Assembly (NCBI GenBank): GCA_903840505.1
Contig: CAIMGI010000182.1
Coordinates: 1 to 45,207 of the forward strand
Source: an uncultured Bacteroidota bacterium
GTDB taxonomy: Bacteria > Bacteroidota > Bacteroidia > UBA4408
Reading direction: 5' to 3'
DNA: 45,207 nucleotides
Shown here: in pieces, positions 24,290 to 32,039 of the stretch
How the letters are laid out: the number at the start of each line of letters is the position of its first letter
Numbering within the stretch: the first letter of the stretch is position 1
Translations under genes and position numbers: made by a program
Notes under the pieces: generated by a model
Told to the model about the DNA's origin: nothing
Databases searched by the model: none
Seen by the model: the letters and a program-made list of their open reading frames with translations, nothing else

Positions 24290-26149
24290 TTATTGAATAT
24301 TATTTTCTTGTAACCAATTTTCAAGCACCACCAAATACCATATTCTGCTCCAGGTAATTCTTTTGTCATCGTTCATAAAATATTGCCACAAATCAAGTGT
24401 TTCCTTTTCATTAAAATAACTTCTGCTTGCCAGTGCTTGCATTTTTTGTTCACAAAAGTTTTTCAATTCCTTTTTCATCCATCCGTTCCAAGGCAGTGTA
24501 AATCCCATTTTCGGACGATTCACAATTTCCTTAGGCAATAAATCGCCCATAGAATCGACCAATAACTTTTTAGGCGTATGAGGATATTTTAAGTTGTCCG
24601 GAATTCCCAAAACATACTCTACCAATGTATAATCTAAAAAAGGCACCCTCACTTCTAAGGCGTGTGCCATACTCATTTGATCGGTATCTCTCAACAATAC
24701 ATTTTGCATATAGGTACTAATTTCAGCCATTGATACAAAACCAAGTATATTATTTTCTGTTTGGGTTAATTCTTTTATTATTTCTGAGACCCTATTCGCT
24801 TTCAAGTCCCCTTTATGAAACTTCTTTATTTCACTGTCGCTAAAAACTTTACGTGCCAATGGATAGGTATTCACCAGCTCAAAGGTATTGCACTCCAACA
24901 ACTCTCCTATCTTTTCGGAAGCAACACCCGGCTTAATTGTTTTATAAATTCCGGCAGCAAAGGATTTTGAGAAAGAAGGAAAAGAAGAAAGCCAATTTTT
25001 ATTTTGCAAACTTATACTGCGTTTAAATACATCGTAACCCGCAAATAATTCGTCACCGCCTAATCCCGACAATGCCATTGTAATGCCAACATTTTTGGTA
25101 GCCTTGGAAACAATATAAGTATTAGGACCATCGCCACTTGGATGATCCAAGGCTTGCAATGCTTGAGGCAATTCATTTACAAAATCATTCACCTTTAACT
25201 TTATTTCGTGGTGCTCGGTATTGAATTTATCGGCCACCGTTTTCGCATAAACGGCTTCGCTAAATTCTGTTTCATCAAAAGTAAGCGAAAAGGTTTGCAC
25301 TTTTTTGCTAGAAACTTGAGACATAATCGCAACGATAGCACTTGAATCTATTCCTCCTGAAAGAAATGCTCCGAAAGGAACATCCGCCACTAAGCGCCTT
25401 TCAACAGATTGTGTAAGCAATTGTTTTACATTGCTACAAACCGATGTGTAATCTAAACTGCTATCCTTTTTACTTTCCGTGCTGAGTTTCCAATACTGCT
25501 TTATTTCAAATTCTTTGTTCTGGCCAATTCGCAAATAATGTCCGGGCAATAACATATTCACACCCTCAATAATGGACTGAGGTGCGTGTACCGTTTGATA
25601 TCGAATATAATCTGATAATGCTGCTTCATTCAGTTTTTTAGCAACCAAATCACTTGCTAAAACCGCTCTCAATTCGGAAGAAAAAACCAATACTTCCTTG
25701 TTAAAATAGTAATACAATGGTTTAATTCCCAACCTATCACGCGCAATAAATAATTCGGAATTAATATTATCCCAAATAGCGAAAGCATACATTCCATTGA
25801 AACGATTCAAACAATTAGCTCCCCATTTACTAAAGGCTGCAAGTATTACTTCACTGTCGGTATTCGTTTGGAAGGGATAATCAGACAGTTCATTTTTTAT
25901 TTCAAGGTAATTATACAATTCACCGTTATAAACCATTGTATACCTCTTATCAAACGAATGCATAGGTTGATGTCCTGCAGAAGAAAGGTCAATGATGGAA
26001 AGCCTTCTATGCCCCAATGCAATTTTTTCAATGGCATAAACACCTTTATCATTTGGACCTCTGTGAGCCAAACGATTATTCATCGCCTCTATTTTGGGAA
26101 TAGAAATAGCCGGACTTGAAATACCGTAAATGCCATTAATGCCACACAT
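24290..26149 (-). CDS. asnB: Asparagine synthetase (glutamine-hydrolysing) of the glycan cluster
   Basis: 619 residues. The N-terminal Ntn glutaminase domain begins MCGINGIYG with Cys2 as nucleophile. The C-terminal ATP-pyrophosphatase domain has SGGIDSS at about 265-271 and a later GLGGDELFAGY. AsnB homologues in polysaccharide operons (for example WbpS-type) may amidate uronic acid sugars rather than make asparagine. Given its position between two glycosyltransferases, sugar amidation is the better guess, but free asparagine synthesis cannot be excluded. The gene is 2 nt downstream of the preceding glycosyltransferase. Confidence 0.9.
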   Translation of the reverse strand: MCGINGIYGISSPAISIPKIEAMNNRLAHRGPNDKGVYAIEKIALGHRRLSIIDLSSAGHQPMHSFDKRYTMVYNGELYNYLEIKNELSDYPFQTNTDSEVILAAFSKWGANCLNRFNGMYAFAIWDNINSELFIARDRLGIKPLYYYFNKEVLVFSSELRAVLASDLVAKKLNEAALSDYIRYQTVHAPQSIIEGVNMLLPGHYLRIGQNKEFEIKQYWKLSTESKKDSSLDYTSVCSNVKQLLTQSVERRLVADVPFGAFLSGGIDSSAIVAIMSQVSSKKVQTFSLTFDETEFSEAVYAKTVADKFNTEHHEIKLKVNDFVNELPQALQALDHPSGDGPNTYIVSKATKNVGITMALSGLGGDELFAGYDVFKRSISLQNKNWLSSFPSFSKSFAAGIYKTIKPGVASEKIGELLECNTFELVNTYPLARKVFSDSEIKKFHKGDLKANRVSEIIKELTQTENNILGFVSMAEISTYMQNVLLRDTDQMSMAHALEVRVPFLDYTLVEYVLGIPDNLKYPHTPKKLLVDSMGDLLPKEIVNRPKMGFTLPWNGWMKKELKNFCEQKMQALASRSYFNEKETLDLWQYFMNDDKRITWSRIWYLVVLENWLQENNIQ

Positions 26150-26151
26150 AT

Positions 26152-27219
26152 TTATTTTCTATCGAGTAATTTCATAAGTGTATCTGTCCATTTTTCAACG
26201 GTTAATTTTTGAGCCATCTTATTGCTTTCTTCTCCCATTTTAATCAATTCCTGTTTCGACAAATTTACTATCTTTTTTAGTAAGGACTTTAAGTCGCTGA
26301 CATTCCCTGCTTCAAAAATAAATCCATTTTCACCTTCTTTCACAAATAAACTGGCAGCACCTACTTTGTTACTGCATAAAAGTGGAAAGCCCGCTGCTGC
26401 AAATTCGTGTACCACAACTCCCCATGGTTCCACTAAACTTGGTAATACAAAAACATCTGTATTTTTTATGTACTCGCTCATTTGTTCGGGCTGTACAAAA
26501 CCTATGTGCTTTATTTTTGGATGACTTATGGGTGTTATATCACCAATACCCAAACACCATAACTCCCAGTCATTTGCTTGCTCTTCCTGCATAGCAATGA
26601 AAGCATCCCACAATGATTGAATACCTTTGAAATCATAGTAACGCCCAACATAAATAAATCTTTTTTCAACTCGCGCTAGTTTATACTCTTTATTCATTTC
26701 ATAATAGGAAAGAAACAAATCCGTATTGGCCGAATAAAAACCGGTTAAGATAGTATCATTTGTGAAACCCAATTTATGTGCAAATTCCATTTGTGGCTCT
26801 CCGGGAATCCAACAATGTGAAAAATAATTTCGCACAAAAAACTTGCTAAAAACACTAGCAACAAGTTGTTTTACTGTGCCTTTCCAATGATTATCGAAAC
26901 CTACAATGGTAGGAATTCCCCCTTTAAAGTACTTGCATACCTTGAGGTATTTTTTATCCCCCCAGCCACTACTATAAATTATATCGGGATTTATTTTTTT
27001 TGTTAAAGCCAACAGTTGTTCCGCATCAAAATTATTCTCATCGTAAACAGTTATGCTATCCGAAAACTTAAAGTCGAAAGGCGCTTCCTTGTTTACGGGA
27101 TAACGAACTATATGAATTTCAACCGAATATTTTTCGTGTAACTTTTTAATACAGGATAAAAAATAACCTGCCAACTCAGTATACAAAAAGAGTATTTTTT
27201 TAGTTTCCTTTTCTTGCAT
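26152..27219 (-). CDS. Family 4 glycosyltransferase
   Basis: 355 residues from the ATG at 27219; an in-frame TTG at 27234 is possible but extends the overlap with the upstream gene. The GT-B donor domain holds RFIYVGRYYDFKGIQSL, then the EX7E motif in EPWGVVVHEF. A retaining transferase on the cytoplasmic face, donor unknown. It overlaps the SGNH gene by 20 nt, showing tight cotranscription. Confidence 0.88.
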   Translation of the reverse strand: MQEKETKKILFLYTELAGYFLSCIKKLHEKYSVEIHIVRYPVNKEAPFDFKFSDSITVYDENNFDAEQLLALTKKINPDIIYSSGWGDKKYLKVCKYFKGGIPTIVGFDNHWKGTVKQLVASVFSKFFVRNYFSHCWIPGEPQMEFAHKLGFTNDTILTGFYSANTDLFLSYYEMNKEYKLARVEKRFIYVGRYYDFKGIQSLWDAFIAMQEEQANDWELWCLGIGDITPISHPKIKHIGFVQPEQMSEYIKNTDVFVLPSLVEPWGVVVHEFAAAGFPLLCSNKVGAASLFVKEGENGFIFEAGNVSDLKSLLKKIVNLSKQELIKMGEESNKMAQKLTVEKWTDTLMKLLDRK

Positions 27220-28153
27220 TGCTATAGTTATCAATCATATTCTTTATAATTGGATATTCCTCATCGGCTAAAAAAGCTTGCCCCTTGTTATTAAAATGTA
27301 TATTGTCGCGATACATAGAAGCGTATATTGGATTATTCAATTCCAGCACATAGGGTGTTTTTGTACTATCGAGCATTGCTATAATTTTTTGTCCATTTTT
27401 ATTGTACTGCTTATTTGCAATTTCATTTACAGTAGGATGCAAAATAACACACAAGGGAATATTCTTTTGCTTACAATAATCAATAAAGAAATTCCAACCT
27501 GAATTTATATTCGCATTTACTGTGCTGATTTGATTTGCATCTAACTTTGCATAATTAAGCTCATTCATACCTAACTTTTCTTTAGCCCAGGGTAAAAAAT
27601 ACCTGTTAAACACCTCCCCTATTGCAGAAAAAGGCTTTTTATTCGGATAATTTACATTTTCACCGACAATTTTTTCGTGTCCCATACAATCGTATAAATC
27701 GTGACTACTAAATACAAGTACAATCATATTGCAATTAAAATCACCATACTTTTTCAAATAAGCAGCGGCATTATCTGGTCCCCAACTACCTGCAGATATA
27801 TTTAACACTCGAATGTTTTTCGCGTATTCCTTGCTCAGTTTATTCTCCAATAGTGTAGAAGCTAAACTGTCTTGATCCGTTGGTGTACCACCATTAATTA
27901 CAGAATCACCAAATTTCAAAATTCGAATATTGTCCTTATCCGACAAAGGCTTACTTCGCATTGAAAATTCATTTGTGATGAGCGTATTTCCGAATCTTTT
28001 AATGTCTTGATTCGGAGCATACATATATTCAAAATCGGCATCCTCAATATACAGTGCAGGAGTTCCGAATCCCCAAGCAAACCTTAAAACTAACTCAACA
28101 ATGAGCACACAAACAACAAACGCAACTACTATTTTAAGTGCCCTACTATTCAT
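27200..28153 (-). CDS. Membrane-anchored SGNH/GDSL-family protein
   Basis: 317 residues. A single N-terminal transmembrane helix (about 7-27) places the rest in the periplasm. The SGNH blocks are visible: GDS at 82-84 (Ser84), a Gly in SAGSWGPDN (about 119-127), and Asp283-x-x-His286 in YRDNIH. Such proteins in glycan clusters are O-acetyltransferases or acylesterases acting on the polymer. Which one cannot be told from sequence. Overlaps the ligase gene by 8 nt. Confidence 0.82.
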   Translation of the reverse strand: MNSRALKIVVAFVVCVLIVELVLRFAWGFGTPALYIEDADFEYMYAPNQDIKRFGNTLITNEFSMRSKPLSDKDNIRILKFGDSVINGGTPTDQDSLASTLLENKLSKEYAKNIRVLNISAGSWGPDNAAAYLKKYGDFNCNMIVLVFSSHDLYDCMGHEKIVGENVNYPNKKPFSAIGEVFNRYFLPWAKEKLGMNELNYAKLDANQISTVNANINSGWNFFIDYCKQKNIPLCVILHPTVNEIANKQYNKNGQKIIAMLDSTKTPYVLELNNPIYASMYRDNIHFNNKGQAFLADEEYPIIKNMIDNYSNARKGN

Positions 28154-29465
28154 TGCTTTTAATTTTTATAGGCTCACCTTGCGGAGCAACTTCCATTGGA
28201 TTAAATGTTGTAAAAACAGTTAATATAATGATAAGTTGAATGGTGTATGGATTTAATGATGCCGTTAACCAGGACTCAAAAAATACAGAAAACAAAACTG
28301 CATACATAGCAGGTATTGCTGAACGAGATCGTTTTGCCGCCTGAACAAATTGCAAGATAAAGGCTTGAACATAAAATACCAATCCAACCAAACCCGTATC
28401 CAACCAAAATGTAAGGAACGTGTTGTGCGCGTGTCCTTGATGCCCCTTTCTACTCAGTATTTCATAATATTGTCCAAAGATCCATTCCGTATAACCAAAG
28501 CCCCTACCAAGGAAAAAGTTATACTGAATTTGCTCCCAGGCAAAAGTCCAGGCAATTAATCTTCCGGATCCTTCCTTTAGTGTATCCAATCTAAAATAAT
28601 CTTGAAGTCCCAAGGCCATTACGATAGGAACAATGTTGCTAGTTATTAGCTGGTAACCGAATAAAAATATAATAAAAATGATAAAACCAACAAAAGGCGA
28701 AATATTGTACAAATACCTAAAAATTGCAAAAATAAGTATTGCCGTTAATGCGCTTCGTGATGCCGATAGTATAAGCGAAGAGAAAATTAAAAAATAAATA
28801 ATTCTTTTTTCATTCACGGTAAATAAATTTTTAAAATATTCACTGATTACGCTAAATAAGAGAAAAAACATCAACAGAAATATCCCCAGTCCATTGGGAT
28901 TCCCAAATGTTCCTCTAAAACGACCTGATAAGTATGCAACATCGTGGGCAATATATTTCAATACCAATCCAATCAAAAGCATTGTAGAACCAAAAAATAT
29001 CAATTCACGAAAAAACTGAACACCTTTTACTGAATAAGCTTTGTGAACAAAATTAGGAACAACCAAAATAATCAAAAAGTAAGAAAGTAACTTTGAAAAA
29101 GAGGTTCCTGCATAAGGACTATAAACGAGACAAAAGAGTGCTACCAAAAAAAAGGGAATGTACTTTTGGTAAAAATTCTGAAAGGGTTTAAAATTTTTAC
29201 TGTCAAAAAGAACAAATGCTGCAAGCAAAAGGATATAAATATTTTTCACATCCACTGCAAAAGCAAAGGACTTTACCCTACTGTCAGAAATCATTAAGAT
29301 AAAAAAGAAACCTATTATTATTTCGGCATAATAATCCCTGCGTTTAAAAACCAAAACGGTTAGTGGAATGAGTCCATATGATAATGGTGCCGCATATACT
29401 CCAACAAGCAACCAAACAATTAAAATTGCTATAAACGAAAGGTTGCTTTTTACGTAATCAATCAA
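28146..29465 (-). CDS. O-antigen ligase/polymerase family (Wzy/WaaL) membrane protein, TTG start
   Basis: 439 residues with about eleven hydrophobic helices and the Wzy_C signature near residues 300-370: GRLIAWTFAWEQI, GRGFGYTEWIF and GHAHNTFLTFWLDTG, with the His-Asn pair in the periplasmic loop. It either polymerises repeat units or ligates glycan to its carrier; the two cannot be separated from sequence. The frame starts with TTG at 29465, 11 nt after the aminotransferase stop; no ATG is near. Confidence 0.88.
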   Translation of the reverse strand: MIDYVKSNLSFIAILIVWLLVGVYAAPLSYGLIPLTVLVFKRRDYYAEIIIGFFFILMISDSRVKSFAFAVDVKNIYILLLAAFVLFDSKNFKPFQNFYQKYIPFFLVALFCLVYSPYAGTSFSKLLSYFLIILVVPNFVHKAYSVKGVQFFRELIFFGSTMLLIGLVLKYIAHDVAYLSGRFRGTFGNPNGLGIFLLMFFLLFSVISEYFKNLFTVNEKRIIYFLIFSSLILSASRSALTAILIFAIFRYLYNISPFVGFIIFIIFLFGYQLITSNIVPIVMALGLQDYFRLDTLKEGSGRLIAWTFAWEQIQYNFFLGRGFGYTEWIFGQYYEILSRKGHQGHAHNTFLTFWLDTGLVGLVFYVQAFILQFVQAAKRSRSAIPAMYAVLFSVFFESWLTASLNPYTIQLIIILTVFTTFNPMEVAPQGEPIKIKSNE

Positions 29466-29476
29466 TTTTCTTGAAA

Positions 29477-30610
29477 TTATTTAGCATAAAAATGAGCAAT
29501 GCATTGGGTTATTCTACTAATTTCTTCCTTTTGAAGTTCATAATAAAATGGTAATCGAATGAGGCAATCTGAAAACTTGTCACTATTCGGCAATTCACGA
29601 CCATCGTGCTTATCCTTGTAGTATGGTGATTTGTGAAGAGATAAATAATGAAAAACAGCATATACATTATTGGCCTTTAAATGGGCAATTAACTCTGCTC
29701 TTTCATCAGGAGTTTTAGTAACCAAATAAAATAAATGAGCATTGTTCGCAGCATAAGCCGGTATATTCGGCAAGGTTACATTGCCTGCCTTTTCAAGAGA
29801 AGAAAGTTCTTCTTGATATTGATTCCAAATACTTTTTCTTTTGGTTTGTATATCGTCTAAATTTTCCAATTGTGCGTACAAAAATGCAGCAATAATATCG
29901 GAAGGTAAAAAAGAGGAACCAATGTCTACCCAACCATATTTATCAATCTCTCCTCGAAAAAATGCAGAACGGTTGGTACCTTTCTCCCTGATTATTTCTG
30001 CCCGCTTAATATATTTATCATCGTTTATAGTAAGCATTCCACCTTCGCCCGAAATAATATTTTTGGTTTCGTGAAAAGAAAATGCTGCTAACTGACCAAT
30101 GCTGCCTAGGGGCTTATCCTTATAATACGAATCTATTGCTTGAGCCGCATCTTCTACCACAATCAAATTATGCTTGTTTGCAATTTCCATTATTCTGTCC
30201 ATATTGCAAGCAATGCCGGCATAATGAACCGGAATTATCACTTTCGTCTTATGGGTAATAAGTTGTTCAATCTTTTCCTCATCCATATTTGGGTTATCTG
30301 CCTTACTATCGACAAATACAATTTTGGCACCTCTCAAAACAAAAGCATTTACAGTTGAAACAAAAGTAAAAGATGGAGCTATTACCTCATCTCCCGGTTG
30401 AATATCTAACAAAATTGCAGCCATCTCAAGTGCATCGGTACAGGAAGTAGTAAGCAATACTTTTTTAAATCCATATCTCTTCTCGAAAAAGTCGTGGCAC
30501 TTTTTTGTAAAAATTCCATCGCCCGATATTTTTTGGGATAAAACAGCTTCGGTTATGTAGGTTGTTTCTTTTCCGGTAAGATATGGTTTATTGAAGCTTA
30601 TAAAGTTCAT
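29477..30610 (-). CDS. rffA: dTDP-4-amino-4,6-dideoxygalactose transaminase (WecE/RffA type)
   Basis: 377 residues of the DegT/DnrJ/EryC1 PLP aminotransferase family. TSCTDALEMAA (55-65), PSFTFVSTVNA (79-89), VVEDAAQAID (151-160) and the PLP lysine Lys183 in SFHETKNIISGEGG identify it, and the HETKN form is that of RffA/WecE. It makes an amino-deoxy sugar nucleotide (dTDP-Fuc4N in E. coli) for the surface glycan. As the first gene of the minus-strand run, it probably heads the operon; a near -7 (TAAATTTA on the minus strand, around 30645) is weak. Confidence 0.92.
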   Translation of the reverse strand: MNFISFNKPYLTGKETTYITEAVLSQKISGDGIFTKKCHDFFEKRYGFKKVLLTTSCTDALEMAAILLDIQPGDEVIAPSFTFVSTVNAFVLRGAKIVFVDSKADNPNMDEEKIEQLITHKTKVIIPVHYAGIACNMDRIMEIANKHNLIVVEDAAQAIDSYYKDKPLGSIGQLAAFSFHETKNIISGEGGMLTINDDKYIKRAEIIREKGTNRSAFFRGEIDKYGWVDIGSSFLPSDIIAAFLYAQLENLDDIQTKRKSIWNQYQEELSSLEKAGNVTLPNIPAYAANNAHLFYLVTKTPDERAELIAHLKANNVYAVFHYLSLHKSPYYKDKHDGRELPNSDKFSDCLIRLPFYYELQKEEISRITQCIAHFYAK

Positions 30611-30661
30611 TTATACTACGATTTAGTGATACCCTATTGAAAAGGTAAATTTATTAATTTT

Positions 30662-30697
30662 TTTGTATGTTGCATTTGGCTTTGTGCTTTATATTTG
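30662..30697 (+). promoter_or_regulatory. Promoter of comB
   Basis: TATATTTG at 30690-30697 is an exact -7 match, with TTG at 30670-30672 (17 bp spacer) or TTTG at 30662-30665 (24 bp). The predicted start near 30701 leaves about 5 nt before the ATG at 30706 and rules against translation from 30667. Confidence 0.55.
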
Positions 30698-30705
30698 TCA
30701 TTAAT

Positions 30706-31428
30706 ATGGAAAAACGTAAAAAATCAATACAGGTTTGTTTTACTCCTGTTTTATTTCCTTTATATGAATCATCGGAATCGATAGTGGTTGTAATTGATGT
30801 ACTAAGGGCGACCTCTGCTATGGTAACAGCATTTGATAACGGAGTAAAAAGTATAATACCTGTTTCTACTGTTGAGGAAGCATTGACATATAAAGAGAAA
30901 GGATACTTAGCCGCAGCGGAAAGGGATGGTATTATTGTAGATGGTTTTGAATTAGGAAACTCCCCCTTTGGTTATATGCAAGAAAAGGTAAAAGGCAGAG
31001 AGGTAGTTATAACTACTACCAATGGAACAAAAGCAATTAATGTGGCTAAAAATGCACACAAAGTAATTATAGGATCATTTTTAAATTTAAAGGCTGTGGC
31101 AGATTATCTGATAAAAGAAAATAAAGATGTATTGTTTTTGTGTGCAGGATGGAAGGATAAATTTAATATGGAAGACAGCTTGTTTGCCGGTGCTGTTGCC
31201 ACTGAATTGATAAACAGCGATTTTTTTGAAACAGAATGTGACTCAACAAGAGCAACCATACAGCTATATAGTTTGGCAAAAAATGACCTCTATTCCTTTT
31301 TAGGAAATTCATCACACCGCAATAGATTGGCAAAATTAGACCTAGAAAAAGATATTCGCTATTGCTTGCAGGAAAGTATAAGTGATAAAGTTCCGGTTTA
31401 TAAAAATGGGAGTATTGTTGTAGGTTGA
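30706..31428 (+). CDS. comB: 2-phosphosulfolactate phosphatase
   Basis: 240 residues from the ATG at 30706. The ComB signature is seen: VVVIDVLRATSAMVTAF near the N-terminus, AERDGIIVDGFELGNSP (about 80) and TTTNGTKAI (about 106), the Asp-rich magnesium site of the family. The enzyme dephosphorylates 2-phospho-3-sulfolactate. In archaea this leads to coenzyme M; in Bacteroidota the product is used by a less certain route, possibly sulfonate or sulfonolipid metabolism (inference). No comA or sulfolactate dehydrogenase is in the window. Confidence 0.92.
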   Translation: MEKRKKSIQVCFTPVLFPLYESSESIVVVIDVLRATSAMVTAFDNGVKSIIPVSTVEEALTYKEKGYLAAAERDGIIVDGFELGNSPFGYMQEKVKGREVVITTTNGTKAINVAKNAHKVIIGSFLNLKAVADYLIKENKDVLFLCAGWKDKFNMEDSLFAGAVATELINSDFFETECDSTRATIQLYSLAKNDLYSFLGNSSHRNRLAKLDLEKDIRYCLQESISDKVPVYKNGSIVVG

Positions 31429-31505
31429 TGGTTGTTAGTTGATGGTTGTTGGTTCAAAAAAATGAAACTTTGCATCTTGATTCTTGTGTCTTGCATCTTG
31501 ATTCT
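31424..31505. repeat. Short direct repeats in a convergent gap
   Basis: GTTGATGGTTGTT occurs at 31424-31436 and 31438-31450, the first copy overlapping the comB stop. TTGCATCTTGATTCT occurs at 31470-31484 and again at 31491-31505. Low-complexity repeats like these arise by slippage. The GGTTGTTGG word also occurs in the minisatellite inside the giant gene at 34.1-34.4 kb. Confidence 0.6.
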
Positions 31506-31513
31506 AAAAACCC

Positions 31514-31732
31514 TTACCTTTTCTTCAATGGCACAAGCAAATCTTCCAATCCATTCATTTTAATTTCGTAAATAGTTTGTAGCAATATACCTAGCTTATC
31601 TTTTGGAAAACCCTTTCTGTTAAACCACTCTAAATAGGAAACAGGTAAATCGCACAATATTCTACCCTTAAATCTACCGTAGGGCATTTGCATTTCAACT
31701 AATAGTAAAAGTAACTGAGGATTGGCTTGCAC
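31514..31732 (-). CDS. DUF3820 family protein, GTG start
   Basis: 72 residues. The family signature is complete: MPYGRFKGRILCDLPVSYLEWF, then GFPKDKLG and YEIKMNGLEDL. DUF3820 proteins are small and of unknown function, sometimes grouped with exonuclease-associated domains. The start is GTG at 31732, 6 nt after the clpS stop; it retains the leader NPQLLLLLVEMQ that homologues have before MPFGK. The pair with clpS is tight and probably cotranscribed. Confidence 0.88.
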   Translation of the reverse strand: MQANPQLLLLLVEMQMPYGRFKGRILCDLPVSYLEWFNRKGFPKDKLGILLQTIYEIKMNGLEDLLVPLKKR

Positions 31733-31738
31733 GAATAT

Positions 31739-32029
31739 TTATTCAATCACAGCCGACAAACCTCTGTTTAACAACTCATCCTTTAATGGTTTTAGTTGTT
31801 TGAAAGTTCCCAACTTAACATCACACTTACCTTTGTAGTGAATAAGTAAGGTGCATTGCTCTGCCTGTATCTCATCGTGTCCACATACTTCTACTAAACT
31901 ATCAATTACAAAATCGAAAGTATTTACATCATCATTGTAAATAAGTAAGGTGTGCGGCTTTGCCGTTTTTAACTTTTTATCTGTTAACTCAAGTGTTTCT
32001 GTGTCTGAATTATATAGCATAGCTTTCAT
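31739..32029 (-). CDS. clpS: ATP-dependent Clp protease adaptor
   Basis: 96 residues from the ATG at 32029; a GTG at 32050 would overlap the giant gene's end and is less likely. ClpS delivers N-degron substrates to ClpA/ClpC. Visible are the substrate-pocket motif YNDDVNTFDFVI (about 30-41) and QAEQCTLLIHYKGKC (about 57-71), where His66 is the conserved second-pocket residue. It follows the giant envelope-protein gene by 10 nt on the same strand. Confidence 0.92.
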   Translation of the reverse strand: MKAMLYNSDTETLELTDKKLKTAKPHTLLIYNDDVNTFDFVIDSLVEVCGHDEIQAEQCTLLIHYKGKCDVKLGTFKQLKPLKDELLNRGLSAVIE

Positions 32030-32039
32030 TTTGAGATTT

